From contig NZ_CP054918.1 of the NCBI RefSeq assembly GCF_013364195.1, forward strand, positions 7,677,001 through 7,741,000: a stretch of 64,000 bases of DNA. The letters are read 5' to 3'. This DNA comes from Streptomyces sp. NA04227. Its GTDB lineage: Bacteria; Actinomycetota; Actinomycetes; Streptomycetales; Streptomycetaceae. The notes below the pieces were generated by a model. The model was given only the letters and a program-made list of their open reading frames with translations, had not been told where the DNA came from and made no database searches. Position 1 is the stretch's first letter. Each line of letters begins with the position of its first letter. The position numbers were made by a program, and so were the translations under genes. Of the stretch, positions 38,905 through 46,579 are shown piece after piece.

Positions 38905-39749
38905 GCCGCCTCCCCTTCGCTGCTCGCGGCGGCGGCGGACCGGTAGCGGTACATCGGCGTCGCGTCGGCGCTGAACTGCGAGAAGGGGAACGGCTCCGCG
39001 TTGAGGGCGGAGACCCCGGCGGGCAGGAAGGCGCGGGCGACGGCACTGCCGGTCTGCGCGTACACGACCAGCGGGATGCCCTGCTCACGGCAGTGTTCGA
39101 GGATCAGGTCGAAGGTGCCGTTGCTCAGGGTCATACCGGTCGCCACCACGGCGTCGGCTGCCCCCAGGACCTCGGTCATGTCGTCGCTGACCTGCTCGCC
39201 CCACTGGGTCGTACGCAGGTTCAGGTCACACGGCAGGCAGACCCCGCCCCGGTCGCGTATCGCCGCGACAAGAGGGTTGACCACGCCGATCAGCGCGACC
39301 TTGGACCCGGGCTCGATGTCCAGGAGCCCGGCGATGGAGGCGTCGCGTGCCTGGGCGCGCTCCAGGGGAGTCCCGGTGGGCAGGGTTACCCGCTCGGCGT
39401 CCGTCGCGTCCCGGTGCGGCCGGACCTCGGCGAGGTAGGCGTCGAGCGCGGCCACCCGGACCGGCGTCGACTCGTCGCGCAGCAGCTTGTCCAGCGCGGT
39501 GCCCGAGACGTTCTCGCAGAAGTCGGGGGCCAGTTCACCGGCCTCGAAGGAACAGGCGCCGAAGGACCGTCCGACCCGCACCAGCAGATAGTGGTTGTGG
39601 TACGTGACCTGGCTCCCGGCGAGACGGGTGGTGTGGTAGAGCCAGAACGCGCTGGTGACGGAGAGGTCCTTGGGGTCGGGACCGTAGGCGCCCGCGAGTA
39701 CGGCTTCGGTCAGTTCCGCGACGGTGTGCGGCTTTGGGGGGTGCGACAT
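38901..39749 (-). CDS. DUF364/DUF4213-type Rossmann-like protein
   Basis: This 282-residue protein has an N-terminal enolase-N-like region (YHNHYLLVRVGRSFGACSFE) and a C-terminal Rossmann-like part (KVALIGVVNPLVAAIRDRGG, ADAVVATGMTLSNGTFDLIL). This is the PF13938 + PF04016 arrangement. The published structure of a Desulfitobacterium member suggested a role in heavy-metal chelation, but no reaction has been proven to my knowledge. Here it sits between a PLP enzyme and an MFS pump in a Zur-like-controlled operon. That setting points to a role in making or handling a metal ligand. Confidence 0.7.
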   Translation of the reverse strand: MSHPPKPHTVAELTEAVLAGAYGPDPKDLSVTSAFWLYHTTRLAGSQVTYHNHYLLVRVGRSFGACSFEAGELAPDFCENVSGTALDKLLRDESTPVRVAALDAYLAEVRPHRDATDAERVTLPTGTPLERAQARDASIAGLLDIEPGSKVALIGVVNPLVAAIRDRGGVCLPCDLNLRTTQWGEQVSDDMTEVLGAADAVVATGMTLSNGTFDLILEHCREQGIPLVVYAQTGSAVARAFLPAGVSALNAEPFPFSQFSADATPMYRYRSAAAASSEGEAA

Positions 39750-39833
39750 CTCGTGTTCTCTCGTTGTGGTGTGCGGTACTGCGGTCGGTGGGGCGCCCGG
39801 GAATTCCCAGCAGGCGTTCAGGCGTTCAGGCGC

Positions 39834-40892
39834 TCAGGTGCGCCCGGCTCCGGCGCCGAACTCCGCGTCGGCCGAGGCGAGTTCGGCCGATTCCGCGAGG
39901 TCGGGCCAGGCGGCCGTCGACCAGGGGTGCTTCAACTCGTCGAGTGAGCTCACCTCGTGCGGCTTGAGCGCGTCGATGTCCAGCGCCTCCGCATGGCGGG
40001 CGTAGGCGCTCTCGACATAGCGATGGCCGGTGTCGGCGGCGATGAAGACATGGGTACGGGAGTCCCCGCGGCCGAGCTCCCACCGTGCCGCCAGATGGGC
40101 CGCCCCGGTCGAGAGCCCCGCGAAGATGCCGCTGGTGCGCAGCAGGTCCACGGCGCCGGACAGCGCGTGGGTGAAGTTGACCCAGTGCACCCGGTCGTAG
40201 AGCCCGTGGCGGACGTTGCGGAAGGGGATGGCGCTGCCGATGCCCGCGATGATCATGTCCGGGTCGGACACGTGCTCCGAGCCGAAGGTGACACTGCCGA
40301 ACGGCTGGACGCCGACCAGTGCGACGTCCTTGCCCCACTCGCGCAGATAGGAGGCGAGGGCCCCGGTCGAGGCGCCCGAACCCACGCCGCCCACCAAGGT
40401 CACCGGACCCTCGGGCAGTTCACGCGCGAGCGTCTCGGCGACCTCGCGGTAGCCGTAGTAGTGGATCTCGTCGTGGTACTGCCGCATCCAGTGGTACGTC
40501 GGGTTCGCCTCGAGGATCTCCGCGATCCGCCGGACCCGCAGCTCCTGGTCGAGTCGCAGGTTCTTGGACGGCCGTACCTGTTCCAGGGTGGCGCCGAGGA
40601 TCTCCAGCTGCACGCGCAGGGTCCGGTCGACGGTGGTGGAGCCGACGATGTGGCACTTCATTCCGTAGCGGTGGCAGGCGAGCGCGAGGGCCTGCGCGTA
40701 GATGCCGCTGGAACTGTCGATGAGGGTGTCACCGGGCTTGACCGCGCCGGTTTCGAGGAGGTGGCGGACCGCTCCGAGGGCGGAGTGGATCTTCATCGTC
40801 TCGAACCGCAGACAGAGCAGGTCCGGGCGGAGCGCGACGAGATCGGGTCTCTTGATCGCTTCCGCTATGTGGGGCTGTACGTGCCCGTGCAT
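39834..40892 (-). CDS. PLP-dependent fold-type II enzyme, cysteine-synthase/SbnA-like
   Basis: This 352-residue protein resembles the cysteine synthase/CBS superfamily: the PLP Lys is probably Lys34 (FETMKIHSALG), the phosphate/substrate loop is IDSSSGIYAQALALA in place of the usual TSGNTG, and the PLP-phosphate glycine loop is GGVGSGASTGAL. Family members make beta-replacements on O-acetyl- or O-phospho-amino acids (CysK, SbnA, DabA). The diverged loops argue against ordinary cysteine synthesis. ATG at 40892 follows AGGGAG. It is the first gene of the minus-strand operon and diverges from a threonine-kinase-like gene, so it might act on a phosphothreonine-type substrate; that is inference. 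Confidence 0.75.
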   Translation of the reverse strand: MHGHVQPHIAEAIKRPDLVALRPDLLCLRFETMKIHSALGAVRHLLETGAVKPGDTLIDSSSGIYAQALALACHRYGMKCHIVGSTTVDRTLRVQLEILGATLEQVRPSKNLRLDQELRVRRIAEILEANPTYHWMRQYHDEIHYYGYREVAETLARELPEGPVTLVGGVGSGASTGALASYLREWGKDVALVGVQPFGSVTFGSEHVSDPDMIIAGIGSAIPFRNVRHGLYDRVHWVNFTHALSGAVDLLRTSGIFAGLSTGAAHLAARWELGRGDSRTHVFIAADTGHRYVESAYARHAEALDIDALKPHEVSSLDELKHPWSTAAWPDLAESAELASADAEFGAGAGRT

Positions 40893-41170
40893 GTCGTCCG
40901 TCTCCCTGTCAGGCGGCCGGTCGGCGGGCGGCGCCGGGGCGAGGGGCCCTGAGGTCCCCGGCGGTACGGACTTCCCCCGTCGCGGCGGTGCGGATGGGCG
41001 CGCCCATGGGCTGCTCCTCGTCAATGTCGGAAGTATGGGACGTGCGAAGCGCGGTCGGAACCGGATGCCGCCAACGGGCCTGTGGGCTCTTGGCGTTGGC
41101 GCCGCGAGCGGTCGGCGGCGAGGCGGGACGAACGGCGGCTCCGGACGCCGAGTGAGAACTTCACACTAAC

Positions 41171-41185
41171 TGAAAATGATTGTCA
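41171..41185. promoter_or_regulatory. Zur/Fur-like operator A
   Basis: TGAAAATGATTGTCA matches the Streptomyces Zur-type 7-1-7 palindrome TGAAAATNATTTTCA with one change. It lies in the divergent spacer, 279 bases upstream of the PLP-enzyme start. The spacer (40893-41347) has no supported gene and is AT-richer than its surroundings around both operators. Confidence 0.65.
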
Positions 41186-41287
41186 AGTCCGACTGGGTGG
41201 GGGTGGGCGTGATCCCCGTCTTGCGATGGGGTTCGATTGCCGGGAATGCCAAGCTCGGCTTGCCTGGGGGGGGTTGATGAGTTAAAA

Positions 41288-41302
41288 CGATAATCACTTT
41301 CA
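41288..41302. promoter_or_regulatory. Zur/Fur-like operator B
   Basis: CGATAATCACTTTCA matches the same 7-1-7 palindrome at 11 of 14 informative positions. It lies 46-60 bases upstream of the GHMP kinase GTG, overlapping where its promoter should be. Confidence 0.6.
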
Positions 41303-41347
41303 ATAGCCCTGTGCGGCGCCATCGGTGCCGCTCCGGAGAGGAATTCT

Positions 41348-42301
41348 GTGAAGCTGTCCCGCGAGGCCCCGCCGAGGCCGCCTGCCCTGCGTCCGGGACG
41401 CACCGGGGTGGGCACGGCCTTCGGCACGTTCGGCGAGCTCCTCCAGGGCGTACTGCCGGAGGACGACGGGGACTTCCTCGTCACACTGCCGGTGGCCAGA
41501 TGGGCCATGGTGACCTTCCGGCAGGACCCCGGGCAGCGCGAACTGGTGGTACGGCCGCGGCACAAGACCAAGTCCCTTCGCCTGGCCCGCATGATCGCGC
41601 GCGAGGCGGGCAGGCCCGAGGCGGGTCTGCTCACCGTCAGCAGCGTGATCCCGGAGGGCAAGGGGCTCGCCAGTTCCTCGGCGGACCTGGTCGCGACCGC
41701 ACGGGCCGTCGGACAGGCGCTCGGCGTCGAGATGCCGCCCACCCGGATCGAGCGGCTGCTCGCCCGTATCGAACCCACGGACGGGGTCCTTTACCCGGGC
41801 ATCGTCGCCTTCCACCACCGCAGCGTCCGGCTGCGTGCCGTGCTTGGCTCCCTCCCCTCGATGGCGGTGGTCGGCGTCGACGAGGGCGGCGCGGTGGACA
41901 CCGTCGACTTCAACCGCATCCCCAAGCCCTTCACGGCCGCCGATCGCCGCGAGTACGCACACCTCTTGGACCGGCTCACCGAGGCGGTCCGCCGTCGCGA
42001 TCTCGCCGAGGTCGGCCAAGTCGCCACCCGCAGCGCCCTGATGAACCAGTCGCTGCGCCCCAAGGCACTCCTCGACCCCATGCGGGAGATCTGTCGCAGC
42101 ACCGGGGGACTCGGCGTGGCCGTCGGGCACAGCGGCACGACGCTCGGTGTGCTGTTCGACACGGGCGACCCCGCGTACACCCACCGTGTGAGCGCGGCGG
42201 CCCGGGCGTGCGGGGAACTCGCGGGCAACGCGGCGGTCTACCGGACCCTCAGTTTCCCCAACACTCTGTACGCGGGGCCGAACCTGCCCGCCCCGGTCTG
42301 A
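41348..42301 (+). CDS. GHMP kinase, PduX (L-threonine kinase)-like
   Basis: This 317-residue protein has a PduX-like N-terminus (TFGELLQGVLPEDDGDFLVT) and the GHMP ATP-binding loop PEGKGLASSSADLVA at residues 102-116, with a C-terminal GGLGVAVGHSGTTLGVLF motif. PduX phosphorylates L-threonine for cobalamin synthesis; here no cobalamin genes are near. The kinase diverges from a cysteine-synthase-like gene. The combination of threonine kinase with cysteine-synthase-like enzyme is known for 2,3-diaminobutyrate in friulimicin-type clusters. GTG at 41348 follows GGAGAGG. It is convergent with mtnP, the two stops being about 3 bases apart. Confidence 0.75.
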   Translation: MKLSREAPPRPPALRPGRTGVGTAFGTFGELLQGVLPEDDGDFLVTLPVARWAMVTFRQDPGQRELVVRPRHKTKSLRLARMIAREAGRPEAGLLTVSSVIPEGKGLASSSADLVATARAVGQALGVEMPPTRIERLLARIEPTDGVLYPGIVAFHHRSVRLRAVLGSLPSMAVVGVDEGGAVDTVDFNRIPKPFTAADRREYAHLLDRLTEAVRRRDLAEVGQVATRSALMNQSLRPKALLDPMREICRSTGGLGVAVGHSGTTLGVLFDTGDPAYTHRVSAAARACGELAGNAAVYRTLSFPNTLYAGPNLPAPV

Positions 42302-42304
42302 CCG

Positions 42305-43132
42305 TTACGGCAGCGCGAACGGCAGCGACAGCCCGTCCAGGGCCCGAGCCGCGGGGGAGTGGGCCGCCTCGGCGTCCTCGGGCAGCAGGGCGACGGCGTC
42401 CAGGACGACACGGCGCAGCCGCTCGGTGTTCTGTGCGAAGACCTCGAACACCTCCTCCTGCGCCACGCTCTCCTGCGCGTCGATGCCCGCGTCCAGATCC
42501 GTGACGATCGCCAACGCCGCATATCCCAGGGCGAGTTCACGAGCGAGTACCGCCTCGGGGTGACCGGTCATGTTCACCAGCGAACAGCCCGCGGCCGCCA
42601 GCCACCGCGACTCCGCACGGGTGGAGAAGCGCGGCCCCTCGACCACCACCATGGTGCCGCCGTCGACCGCCTCGATCCCCGACGCGGCCGCGGCCCTGAG
42701 CAGCGCCGTGCGGCCGTGCTCGCAGTAGGGGTCGGCGAAGGACACATGCACCGCGCCCTCGTCGTAGAAGGTCTGTATCCGGCCATGCGTACGGTCCACC
42801 AACTGGTCCGGCACGACGAAGGTGCCGGGTCCCCAGTCCCGCCGGAGCGAGCCCACCGCACAGGGGGCGAGGATCTGGCGTACCCCGAGCGAGCGCAGCG
42901 CCCAGATGTTCGCGCGGTAGTTGATCCGGTGCGGCGGCAGCCGGTGGCCGCGTCCGTGCCGGGGCAGGAACGCCACCGGGCGCCCCGCGACCGATCCGAC
43001 GGCCACCGGGTCGGAGGGCGGGCCGTAGGGGGTGGTGACCTCGAACTCCTGGGTGTCGTTGAGGAGTTCGTACAGTCCGCTGCCTCCGATGACCCCGATA
43101 CGGGCCACCGGCTCACTGCTGGTGGGAGTCAT
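42305..43132 (-). CDS. mtnP: S-methyl-5'-thioadenosine phosphorylase
   Basis: This 275-residue protein has the MTAP/PNP-2 pattern: IGVIGGSGLYEL, phosphate-binding FLPRHGRGHRLPPHRINYRA, VEGPRFSTRAESRW and NMTGHPEAVLARELALGYA, then VTDLDAG. It cleaves methylthioadenosine to adenine and methylthioribose-1-phosphate, feeding MtnA directly so no MtnK is needed. It is the last gene of the minus-strand mtn operon and is followed closely by the convergent kinase gene. Purine nucleoside phosphorylase is a less likely alternative given the neighbours. Confidence 0.88.
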   Translation of the reverse strand: MTPTSSEPVARIGVIGGSGLYELLNDTQEFEVTTPYGPPSDPVAVGSVAGRPVAFLPRHGRGHRLPPHRINYRANIWALRSLGVRQILAPCAVGSLRRDWGPGTFVVPDQLVDRTHGRIQTFYDEGAVHVSFADPYCEHGRTALLRAAAASGIEAVDGGTMVVVEGPRFSTRAESRWLAAAGCSLVNMTGHPEAVLARELALGYAALAIVTDLDAGIDAQESVAQEEVFEVFAQNTERLRRVVLDAVALLPEDAEAAHSPAARALDGLSLPFALP

Positions 43133-43228
43133 GTGCGTCCGTTCTGCTGCGGTTGGTGCTTGTGCTTGCGCTTGAGCGGGTTGCCCGGGGCGCCGTAGAG
43201 AGGGGCGGGGGAGGGCGGGTCGGTCGGT

Positions 43229-43942
43229 TCACGGAGTGGGCAGGTGCAGGTCCAGGCCTGTGAGGTCCCGGAGGGTGGGGTGTCCCGGGACGGTGCTGCC
43301 GCGCGGGTCGCCGGGGCGTCGTACGGCGACGGTCTGCCAGTCGGCGCTCGCGGCGGCGTCGAGTTCCTCGCGTACGTCGCTGGCGAAGAGCGTGTGGCGG
43401 GGCGGGACTCGCAGGGTGCGGGAGATCGTCCGGTACGCGTCCGGGTCCCGTTTTCCGCCCGCGTTCTCCAGGTCGAAGTAGCGGGTCAGGTAGCGGCTGA
43501 GGTCGCCGCGCCCGCTGTGCCGGAACCAGTTGAGCTGGGCCGCGGCCGACCCCGAGGAGTAGATGTGGCACTCGACGCCCGCGGCCCGCCAGCGCCGTAG
43601 CGCCGCAGGCACGTCCGGGTAGACATGCCCGCTGAGGGTGCCCGCTGCGTAGCCCTCGGCCCAGATGAGTCCCTGGATCCGTTTCAGCGGGGGCGCCTTG
43701 ACGTCCTGGTCGGACCAGGCGGCGAGAGTCGCACGTACGCCGTGCTCGTCCAACTCCCGGTTACTGGCGAGGACTTGGGTCTCGTGCAGGATCTCGCGCC
43801 AGGCCGGTTCGTCCCGGTGCGCCACCAGCCAGTCGGCGAGACGTGCCCTCGCATAGGGGAAGAGGACCTCGTGGACGTGGTCGGCGGAACCGGTGGTGCC
43901 CTCGATGTCCAGGACCACTGCCCGCACGCCGGCCTCGATCAT
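43229..43942 (-). CDS. mtnC: Acireductone synthase (enolase-phosphatase)
   Basis: This 237-residue HAD-superfamily protein has motif I LDIEGTT (nucleophile Asp with the E1-type Glu), motif II IYSSGS, a conserved Lys region (NAGGKRDPDAYR) and motif III FASDVREELDAA, the E1/MasA pattern. It converts 2,3-diketo-5-methylthiopentyl-1-phosphate to acireductone by enolisation and dephosphorylation. Its start overlaps the mtnD stop by 4 bases, and mtnP follows 96 bases downstream. Confidence 0.9.
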   Translation of the reverse strand: MIEAGVRAVVLDIEGTTGSADHVHEVLFPYARARLADWLVAHRDEPAWREILHETQVLASNRELDEHGVRATLAAWSDQDVKAPPLKRIQGLIWAEGYAAGTLSGHVYPDVPAALRRWRAAGVECHIYSSGSAAAQLNWFRHSGRGDLSRYLTRYFDLENAGGKRDPDAYRTISRTLRVPPRHTLFASDVREELDAAASADWQTVAVRRPGDPRGSTVPGHPTLRDLTGLDLHLPTP

Positions 43943-44541
43943 TTCGTGGCGTCCGTGGCGTCCGTGGCGTCCGTGGCGAGCAGGGCGTCGAGGCGAGGGA
44001 AGCGTCCGGCGATCGGATCGCCGGTGAAGTCGCCGACCCAGCCGTCCTCGCGCTCGAAGAACCGGATGGCGGTGAACTCCGGGCGCGGGCCCATGTCGAA
44101 CCAGTGCCGGGTGCCCGCCGGTACGGAGAGCAGGTCGCCCGCCTCGCAGACCACCGCGTGGATGCGGGCGTCGAGGTGCAGGTAGAAGCAGCCGGTGCCG
44201 TGCGCGAAGAAGCGCACTTCGTCCTCGGCGTGCCGGTGTTCCTCCAGGAAGGCCTTACGCGCCGTGGCCGCGCGCGTGGCCCACTCGGCGCCCGGCTCGG
44301 GGTGGAGCTGTGCCACGTCCACCAGCGCCAGCCCTTCCCGGGCGCACAGGTCGTCGATCTCGGGGCGGTAGCGCGCCAGTACGTCCCCGGCGGTGGTGCC
44401 GGCGGCGATGCTTCCGCGCAGGGGCCAGTGGCGCAGGGCCACCGAGCAGTCCGCGAGGGATGTGGCGATGCGCTCGGGTTCACGGGTGCGCAGCAGGATC
44501 CGGGTGGGATCGTCCTCGGGCATGACCTGGAGCAGTGTCAC
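43939..44541 (-). CDS. mtnD: Acireductone dioxygenase (ARD)
   Basis: This 200-residue cupin has the metal-binding set in HRHAEDEVRFFAHG (H-x-H-x4-E) and a later His (GTRHWFDMG), as in MtnD. The bound metal decides the product in the family: Fe gives the ketoacid precursor of methionine, Ni gives an off-pathway product. The C-terminus ends in a triple ATD repeat from a 9-bp repeat. It overlaps mtnC by 4 bases. Confidence 0.9.
   Translation of the reverse strand: MTLLQVMPEDDPTRILLRTREPERIATSLADCSVALRHWPLRGSIAAGTTAGDVLARYRPEIDDLCAREGLALVDVAQLHPEPGAEWATRAATARKAFLEEHRHAEDEVRFFAHGTGCFYLHLDARIHAVVCEAGDLLSVPAGTRHWFDMGPRPEFTAIRFFEREDGWVGDFTGDPIAGRFPRLDALLATDATDATDATK
43946..43978. repeat. 9-bp tandem repeat at the mtnD 3' end
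   Basis: GTGGCGTCC occurs three times consecutively (43946-43972), followed by a partial GTGGCG. Read on the minus strand it encodes ATD repeats in frame. Confidence 0.8.
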
Positions 44542-44557
44542 GGGTACAACTTCCCTT

Positions 44558-45241
44558 TCACAGCGGGTGGTTGGCGGGTGCCCCGGACCCGGCGAGCAGG
44601 ATCAGCCGACTGAGGGCCTCCACGCATTCGAGCCGGTTGCGGGCCTGTGGCAGGTCGCGGCCCCAGGCGGTGACGCCGTGGTCGGTGATGAGCAGGGCGG
44701 CCGGTGCGGCGGGGTCGGCGGCCAGGTGCCGGGCGACGTCCTCGGCGATGCGCGGTACCTCCGACCAGTTGGGGAAGACCGGGAGGCGGGTGTGGCTCGG
44801 ATCGGCGAGTCCGAGGCCCTTCAGGAGCTCGTAGCGCTCGATGCGCAGAGGGACGGTGCGGGCGGTGTCCCCGGTGCGGGAGGCGAGAGCCGTGGCGTAC
44901 GGCGAGTGCACATGGATCACGGCCCCCGCGTCCGTACTCCGGTAGACGGCGGCGTGGATCGAGGTCTCGGCCGAGGCCCGCAGCCGACCGGCGGACGGGT
45001 GGACCGTCCGGCAGTCGTCGACCTCGCGCCCCGTGTCCGCGTCCACCGTGACCATGTCCCGCTCGGTGAGCGCACCCTTGTCGCGTCCGCTGGCGGTGAT
45101 CAGAGCGGCCCTGTCCGGCAACCGTGCCGACAGATTGCCCGCAGTGCCGGGCATCCAGCCCCGCTCGTACAGAACCCTTGAGAACAGGGCGAGTTGGCGG
45201 CCGAGCGCGTCACGCGTCTCGTCGTCGGTGACGGCGCTCAT
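44558..45241 (-). CDS. mtnB: Methylthioribulose-1-phosphate dehydratase
   Basis: This 227-residue protein is a class II aldolase/adducin-fold enzyme with GNLSARLPDR, the ITASGRDKG substrate loop, ETSIHAAVYR and Zn ligands in VIHVHSPYAT plus a later His (LLITDHGVTAWG). It dehydrates methylthioribulose-1-phosphate to the diketone used by MtnC. Its ATG overlaps the mtnA stop by 4 bases. It lies 16 bases upstream of mtnD in the same operon. Confidence 0.9.
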   Translation of the reverse strand: MSAVTDDETRDALGRQLALFSRVLYERGWMPGTAGNLSARLPDRAALITASGRDKGALTERDMVTVDADTGREVDDCRTVHPSAGRLRASAETSIHAAVYRSTDAGAVIHVHSPYATALASRTGDTARTVPLRIERYELLKGLGLADPSHTRLPVFPNWSEVPRIAEDVARHLAADPAAPAALLITDHGVTAWGRDLPQARNRLECVEALSRLILLAGSGAPANHPL

Positions 45242-46314
45242 CGGGCCGTCCCGCCGAGGCCGGTCGGCTCGCTCGCGGCTGCCGGTGCCCCGGCCACCGC
45301 TGCCTGCGACGCCCGGAAGACCTGCTCCTCCGACACGATGGCGGTGATCAACTCGGCCGGTGTGACGTCGAACGCGGGGTTGTAGACGCGGGCCCCGGGC
45401 GGGGCTGCCGTTGCCCCGGCGAACGTCGTGACCTCTCGCGCGTCCCGCTCCTCGATCACGATCCGGGTGCCGTCGTCGAGCTCGCGGTCCCAGGTGGATT
45501 CCGGGGCCACCACCACGAACGGAACCCGGTGCCGTGCCGCGGCCACCGCGATGCCGTACGTGCCGATCTTGTTCGCCACGTCACCGTTCGCGGCGATCCG
45601 GTCGGCGCCGACCAGGACGCAGTCCACCATTCCCCGGGACATCGCCGAGGCCGCGGCGGAGTCGACGCACAGCCGGTACGGCACCCCCGCCTCGCCCAGC
45701 TCCCAGGCGGTCAGCCGGGAACCCTGGAGCAGCGGCCGGGTCTCGCCCACCAGGACCTCGGCGACACGGGCCCGCCGGTCCAGTTCCAGAATCACGCCAA
45801 GTGCCGTGCCCACGGCGGCTGTTGCGAGGCGGCCGGTGTTGCAGTGGGTGAGGATCCGCAGGGGCCGGTCCGGGGTGAGCGCGCGTACGAGGTCGGCGGC
45901 GCGGTGCACGGCGGCCCGGTTGACCGCCGCGTCCTCGTCGATCATGGCCAGCGCCTCGGCCAGTACGGCGTCGGCGCCGTCGGCGACATGGGCCGCGGCG
46001 CGGCGTACCGCCCAGGCCAGATTGACCGCGGTGGGCCGGGCGGCCGCGATCCGTGCGGCGTCGGCCCGTACCGCCGCGACCCCGCCCGGTCCCGCGGCGA
46101 GGTGGCGCCGGGCGGAGAGCGCCACTCCCAGCGCACCGGCGAGTCCGATGGCGGGCGCCCCGCGCACGGCCAGCGAGCCGATCGCCTCGATCACCGCGTC
46201 GACCGTGGTCAGCCGCAGGGTCCGGTACTCACCGGGCAGGGCGCGCTGGTCGATCGTGACGACGGCTCCGTCGTCCCATGACAGCGATGGACGCGCGTTC
46301 GGCGGCGGTTTCAC
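45238..46314 (-). CDS. mtnA: Methylthioribose-1-phosphate isomerase
   Basis: This 358-residue protein of the eIF2B-like family has the MtnA hallmarks: RGAPAIGLAGALGVALSARR, catalytic Cys in ILTHCNTGRLATAAVG and catalytic Asp in VLVGADRIAANGDVANKIGT. It isomerises methylthioribose-1-phosphate to the ribulose form. GTG at 46314 follows AGGAG. It is the first gene of the mtn operon; a Zur/Fur-like site lies 47-61 bases upstream, so the operon may be metal-regulated. No methionine aminotransferase (MtnE) gene is adjacent. Confidence 0.9.
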   Translation of the reverse strand: MKPPPNARPSLSWDDGAVVTIDQRALPGEYRTLRLTTVDAVIEAIGSLAVRGAPAIGLAGALGVALSARRHLAAGPGGVAAVRADAARIAAARPTAVNLAWAVRRAAAHVADGADAVLAEALAMIDEDAAVNRAAVHRAADLVRALTPDRPLRILTHCNTGRLATAAVGTALGVILELDRRARVAEVLVGETRPLLQGSRLTAWELGEAGVPYRLCVDSAAASAMSRGMVDCVLVGADRIAANGDVANKIGTYGIAVAAARHRVPFVVVAPESTWDRELDDGTRIVIEERDAREVTTFAGATAAPPGARVYNPAFDVTPAELITAIVSEEQVFRASQAAVAGAPAAASEPTGLGGTAR

Positions 46315-46360
46315 TCGGTTCTCCTGTCACGTCTGCAACGCTCGGAAGCGTATATGAAAA

Positions 46361-46375
46361 TGAAAACCACTTCAA
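46361..46375. promoter_or_regulatory. Zur/Fur-like operator C upstream of mtnA
   Basis: TGAAAACCACTTCAA, with an adjacent TGAAAAT at 46355-46361, matches the operators at 41171 and 41288 on the reverse strand at about 11 of 15 positions. It lies in the 265-bp mtnA/fur spacer. A weaker AACG-AAAAC-CGTT dyad nearer the regulator (about 46459-46475) could serve autoregulation. Confidence 0.5.
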
Positions 46376-46579
46376 TGCGCCATCGTGGCGCCCACTCTTC
46401 GCGTCCGGTCGGGCGGTGACCGAAAAGGATCCCTGGCGCCTGGCATCTCGCTGTGCAAACGAAAACGAAAACCGTTGCTGTGTATATTGTCGAGGCGGTT
46501 CGTGCCCGGGGGTGGCGGGTCCGGGGGGTGCAACTGCCGTGTGAACAGGGCGAGTCGAGGTGCAGGAAAGGGAGAGGAG

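Noticed and set aside
37505..39088. N-terminal extension of the FecCD permease frame
   Set aside because: It lies in another frame of the MFS and DUF364-type genes, which have clear domains; the permease start at 37504 has GGAAAGG.
40893..41170. Possible riboswitch or extra gene in the 279-base leader before the PLP gene
   Set aside because: No conserved fold or ORF with a ribosome binding site could be supported; upstream starts are TTG without a Shine-Dalgarno sequence.
43113..43571. 152-codon minus-strand ORF near mtnP/mtnC
   Set aside because: It overlaps mtnC in another frame and has a proline/arginine-rich low-complexity composition.
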